Program-made: the position numbers and the translations under genes
Shown: positions 55,233 to 57,928 of the stretch, piece by piece
How the letters are laid out: each line of letters starts with the position of its first letter
Numbering within the stretch: position 1 is the stretch's first letter
IMG/VR virus record: IMGVR_UViG_3300045747_000102
Coordinates: 1-57,928 of that record
DNA length: 57,928 nt
DNA from: a virus
Reading direction: 5' to 3' (one strand)
The notes under the pieces: model-generated
Told to the model about the DNA's origin: nothing
Seen by the model: only the letters and a program-made list of their open reading frames with translations
The model's database searches: none

Positions 55233-56189
55233 CTATTTAGTCAAAGATCTAAAGTAGGCAATTGTCTTTGCCAGACCTTCATCGAGCATAATCTCTGGTT
55301 CCCAGTTAAGAATTTCCTTAGCCTTTGAGATATCTGGACGACGTTGCTTTGGATCATCAACCGGCATATCTTTAAATGCCAGTACTGAACGAGTACCAGT
55401 TTGCTCGCGAATCTTTTCAATAAGTTCCATGAGGGTAAACTCATTTGGATTACCGATGTTCACGGGTTCGATGAAATCATCTGGAGTTTCATCCATCAGC
55501 TTACGGAAACCACGGATCAGATCAGATACGTAGCAGAATGAACGAGTCTGTTTGCCTAAACCGTATACAGTGAATGGCTCATGCTTCAGTGCTTGCATGA
55601 TAAAGTTAGATACAACACGACCATCCTTAGGATCCATATTCGGACCATAGGTGTTGAAGATACGGACGATCTTGATAGGAACACCAAACTGCTTCGAGAA
55701 GTCAGTCATCATGGTTTCTGCAGCACGTTTACCTTCGTCATAGCAAGAGCGTGGGCCCACGGTGTTCACGTTACCGAAGTAAGATTCTACTTGAGGGTGA
55801 ACAAATGGATCACCGTAGACTTCTGATGTCGATGCTTGGAATACTTTGCACCCTGGATAGTGATAAGCATAATCCAAAGCATTCTCGACACCCTTCAGTG
55901 ATGTCATCAAAGTCTTATACCGATCTGCCATATAAGCAGGTGGAGAAGCTGGACAAGCCAAATTGTAAATTTCATCAAATGGTGTACGGAGATCCAAATA
56001 CGAATTACGAACATCACGAATGTGGAACTTTAAATTTAGATTACTTTCTAAATGGTCCAAATTGTTGAGACTCCCAGTTGAGAGATTGTCAATGCCTGTG
56101 ACATGATAGCCATCAGCAAGGAGAGAGTTCACAAGATGTGAACCGAGAAAACCAGCAGCGCCAGTAACTAAAACTTTTTTCATATTCAC
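55233..56189 (-). CDS. UDP-glucuronate decarboxylase (UDP-xylose synthase)
   Basis: 318-residue short-chain dehydrogenase. It has TGAAGFLGSHL at 9-19, YNLACPASPPAY at 75-86, STSEVYGDP at 120-128 and the catalytic Tyr150/Lys154 in GPRSCYDEGKR. These features together identify UXS enzymes, which convert UDP-glucuronate to UDP-xylose. It completes the path started by the dehydrogenase. ATGA-coupled to the small gene upstream. Confidence 0.9.
   Translation of the reverse strand: MNMKKVLVTGAAGFLGSHLVNSLLADGYHVTGIDNLSTGSLNNLDHLESNLNLKFHIRDVRNSYLDLRTPFDEIYNLACPASPPAYMADRYKTLMTSLKGVENALDYAYHYPGCKVFQASTSEVYGDPFVHPQVESYFGNVNTVGPRSCYDEGKRAAETMMTDFSKQFGVPIKIVRIFNTYGPNMDPKDGRVVSNFIMQALKHEPFTVYGLGKQTRSFCYVSDLIRGFRKLMDETPDDFIEPVNIGNPNEFTLMELIEKIREQTGTRSVLAFKDMPVDDPKQRRPDISKAKEILNWEPEIMLDEGLAKTIAYFRSLTK
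55234..55241 (-). promoter_or_regulatory. Late-type promoter
   Basis: ACTAAATA on the minus strand, overlapping the TAG stop of the decarboxylase gene, about 30 nt upstream of the dehydrogenase gene. Confidence 0.5.
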
Positions 56190-56422
56190 CCCATCAAATT
56201 TTCAAGAGACATTTCATCATCATAAACTTCAGGAAAATCAATTTTCTTAATGCAACTTTTTGTAATAGCCTTCAGACGAGGCTGGTCAATAAGTGTAGCA
56301 AAATCATGAAGATCTTCCTTACTTCTAAATCTTATCATAATAGTATAGCCTGTAAAATCTTTTGGGATAAACTCAGGTCGTACCGTTACTTCTTCTACTT
56401 CATTTTCAAAATCATCAAACAT
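56186..56422 (-). CDS. Small paralog B of the modification cluster, 78 aa
   Basis: IMIRFRSKEDLHDFATLIDQ, then RLKAITKSCIKKIDFPE, parallels the domain in the adjacent 98-aa protein. Found between UXS and the glycosyltransferase, so a linked function is plausible. The terminal signature KSIWYP is weaker here (KKIDFP). Confidence 0.65.
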   Translation of the reverse strand: MFDDFENEVEEVTVRPEFIPKDFTGYTIMIRFRSKEDLHDFATLIDQPRLKAITKSCIKKIDFPEVYDDEMSLENLMG

Positions 56423-56423
56423 C

Positions 56424-56720
56424 TTATACCTCTACCCAGACGTACTTACCGTTAGAACCGCGTTCGCCACCTTCGAGGGGAGGATACCAAATGGATTTAG
56501 TAGAACGCTTAGCGGGGGCTTTGAGCTGTGGCTCATCGACCAAGTCAGCAAACTTGTCCAAAGCTTCTTTATCCTTGATATTCACAACCAGAATGAAAGG
56601 TGCCTCGTTGTTTTCCTGTTCGTAGAAGGGAAGATCATACCAGCCACCTGGTTCAAATCCATCCTCCTGCCCGGTCAGACAAAATAGATCAATGTCTGGA
56701 TTTTTCAATTTCGTAACCAT
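56424..56720 (-). CDS. Small paralog A of the modification cluster, 98 aa
   Basis: KDKEALDKFADLVDEPQLKA and RSTKSIWYPPLE form a domain that I know as a small stand-alone domain in many phages, often beside modification-related genes. It has an N-terminal extension that its partner lacks. Function unknown. It overlaps the glycosyltransferase gene by 1 nt. Confidence 0.65.
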   Translation of the reverse strand: MVTKLKNPDIDLFCLTGQEDGFEPGGWYDLPFYEQENNEAPFILVVNIKDKEALDKFADLVDEPQLKAPAKRSTKSIWYPPLEGGERGSNGKYVWVEV

Positions 56721-57646
56721 TACTTCACTCCAAATTCTGCTTCAAGGTAGTTGTCTGTATTTAGTACAGTGTACTTCGAGGTGATATCATCCTCATTAGA
56801 CAACTTAACCAATTTTAAACCATAAGCATTGGGATCACGAGAAATTTTTGCATCGGCGCGTAGCTTAAGCTTATTGTTCCGTTGGAATGAAGAATAGTCA
56901 ACTGAGTGGTGCCAACGTCCCCATTTCTGAGTAATTTCTACTACATCTGGATGTTGGTCATACAGACTCTTGGCAAATGTGTACCGATTGTCAAACTCTT
57001 GAGTATTTCCCAGTTTATAGATTTCCTCAGTGTTGCCGCCCTTCATAGTCAGTGTAGCTGCTTTACCACAAGTAAACTGATTCAGTAGAACCGTGCAATT
57101 GCCGTCCTTCAGGATTCGTAGTGAAAGATCCGTATCCTCATTGTACCGACCACGCCATCGGTGTTCGACTGAGTTGTCAAGCAAGATGCACGAGTAGATT
57201 CTAGTGTTCAAATAGTAAGGAGCCTTCTTGACGAACGAAGGTGTGAAGTAATGGTAGTTCAGACCAGACATCTTCACGTTTTCAAATCGGTCAGTAAAAT
57301 CCTCACAGACTCGGAATGGAGCAGTAGAGCGGACACGCAGCTTAGAATTCTTGTGCAGACGGTAAAGGTACCGAATATTGTCATCAAGAATCCAGTGGCG
57401 TTTATGACCCTCAGAGATGGAATGTTCCCAGACCCAATTACGAGCTGGGATGCCACCTTGACCAAGATTGGAAAATGGAAGCACTAGGATTTTCTTGGGA
57501 TCAATCACAGCCGCATAAGCATCATACTCTTGCGGTTCAATGACGATTCGATAATCTGCACCTATCTCTTCAAGAGTACGAGAGGTCATCCGGGATTCGG
57601 ACCGACCCTTGGAAATGATATAGATTGGATAGCGTGTCTGCTTCAT
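56720..57646 (-). CDS. Glycosyltransferase resembling the TET-associated family (TAGT)
   Basis: 308 residues with YIISKGRSESRMTSRTLEEI, VIEPQEYDAY, GGIPARNWVWEHS, RHWILDDNI, WRGRYNEDTDLSLRIL and MKGGN. GRYNEDTDLSLR and the DDN motif are typical of GT-A enzymes; the whole pattern resembles the phage TET-associated glycosyltransferases that transfer sugar to oxidised pyrimidines. The donor could be the UDP-xylose or UDP-glucuronate made by the adjacent enzymes. Neither a TET/JBP oxygenase nor a hydroxymethylase is visible in this window. Confidence 0.75.
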   Translation of the reverse strand: MKQTRYPIYIISKGRSESRMTSRTLEEIGADYRIVIEPQEYDAYAAVIDPKKILVLPFSNLGQGGIPARNWVWEHSISEGHKRHWILDDNIRYLYRLHKNSKLRVRSTAPFRVCEDFTDRFENVKMSGLNYHYFTPSFVKKAPYYLNTRIYSCILLDNSVEHRWRGRYNEDTDLSLRILKDGNCTVLLNQFTCGKAATLTMKGGNTEEIYKLGNTQEFDNRYTFAKSLYDQHPDVVEITQKWGRWHHSVDYSSFQRNNKLKLRADAKISRDPNAYGLKLVKLSNEDDITSKYTVLNTDNYLEAEFGVK

Positions 57647-57654
57647 GTTTTTCC

Positions 57655-57928
57655 TTAGACGTATTTAGTCAAGTCTGGTGCAACGTAATTCTTACCTTTG
57701 CCAATCTTGCCACCAGGCTGAATGACTGCCTTACCATCTTCAAACTTAGAGTCGTTTGAATTCAGCACTTCGTCATCGGCACCATTCTTGTCAAATCCTG
57801 CGAGGAATGCAACACCGTTCAGAGTCACATCAATGTCGCAGAGAGCATCCAAACATGCTACACGATCTTGTGTGCCAAGTTGTTTGCCGTTCTTCTTGAG
57901 TTCGTTGCCGATCTTGTGCATCATTGCA
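57655..57928 (-). CDS. MazG-like/PRA-PH nucleotide pyrophosphohydrolase, C-terminal part (start outside window)
   Basis: The frame is open to the window edge. RVACLDALCDIDVTLNGVAF and the tail IQPGGKIGKGKNYVAPDL fit phage members of the phosphoribosyl-ATP pyrophosphohydrolase-like/MazG superfamily. The ATG pair at 57924 is unlikely to be the true start, since the helical catalytic half would be missing. It may remove unwanted dNTPs, which would suit a phage with modified bases (inference). Confidence 0.7.
   Translation of the reverse strand, partial: AMMHKIGNELKKNGKQLGTQDRVACLDALCDIDVTLNGVAFLAGFDKNGADDEVLNSNDSKFEDGKAVIQPGGKIGKGKNYVAPDLTKYV
57662..57669 (-). promoter_or_regulatory. Late-type promoter
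   Basis: ACTAAATA on the minus strand in the last codons of the pyrophosphohydrolase gene, 16 nt upstream of the glycosyltransferase gene. A further copy lies inside the glycosyltransferase end (about 56758-56765), upstream of small paralog A. Confidence 0.45.

Noticed and set aside
1-57928. CRISPR array, insertion sequence, integrase or attachment site
   Set aside because: No regularly spaced direct repeats with unique spacers, no transposase or integrase-like frame, and no terminal inverted repeats were seen.

Overview
The window is part of the genome of a tailed, lytic, T4-type bacteriophage, probably a myovirus of a Gram-negative proteobacterium. The reasons are a T4-style replication cluster (sliding clamp, both clamp-loader subunits, RegA, family B DNA polymerase, UvsX, DnaB-type helicase), a T4-type terminase large subunit, a PAAR spike tip, several tail-fibre genes, and dense ATGA-coupled gene packing. 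I see no integrase, repressor or CRISPR array. Both ends of the window cut through genes, so more genome lies on each side.

Positions 1-17371 (+ strand) carry about 50 mostly tiny, tightly coupled accessory genes. Recognisable ones are the end of a nicotinamide phosphoribosyltransferase, a metallophosphoesterase, a stand-alone ClpX-type zinc finger, an ATP-dependent DNA ligase, a divergent ThyX, a papain-like protein, a HAD nucleotidase, a MazG-type NTP pyrophosphohydrolase and an SPFH/prohibitin protein. Nine near-identical strong promoters (TTTACA, 17 nt, TATAAT) punctuate the region. Most of them also supply the stop codon of the gene before them, and three place an ATG exactly at the predicted transcription start.

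Positions 16954-17750 (+) form an RNA block. It holds an unclassified RNA of about 110 nt closed by a long stem, and then a circularly permuted tmRNA (ssrA) gene. The tmRNA acceptor piece ends in CCA at 17442, a structured 112-nt intervening segment follows, and the coding piece starts at 17555 with the tag frame ANEERFALVA. A UUCG terminator closes the block. T4-like late promoter motifs sit directly in front of both RNAs. The tmRNA is the most striking feature of the window.

Positions 17753-44736 (- strand) hold terminase, tail-tip, tail-fibre and other structural genes, including three tandem LamG-like adhesins, an S74 auto-processing fibre, a 1769-residue repeat protein, and a group of small membrane proteins next to a papain-like hydrolase. 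Late motifs of the type ATTAAATA/ACTAAATA precede many of them.

Positions 44781-54381 (- strand) hold the replisome and recombination genes, served by a second promoter family (TTTACTTTC ... TATAAT). Positions 54378-57928 (- strand) encode a UDP-glucose dehydrogenase-like protein, a UDP-glucuronate decarboxylase, two small paralogs, a glycosyltransferase resembling the TET-associated family, and a MazG-type pyrophosphohydrolase. This looks like a sugar-nucleotide and DNA-hypermodification module.
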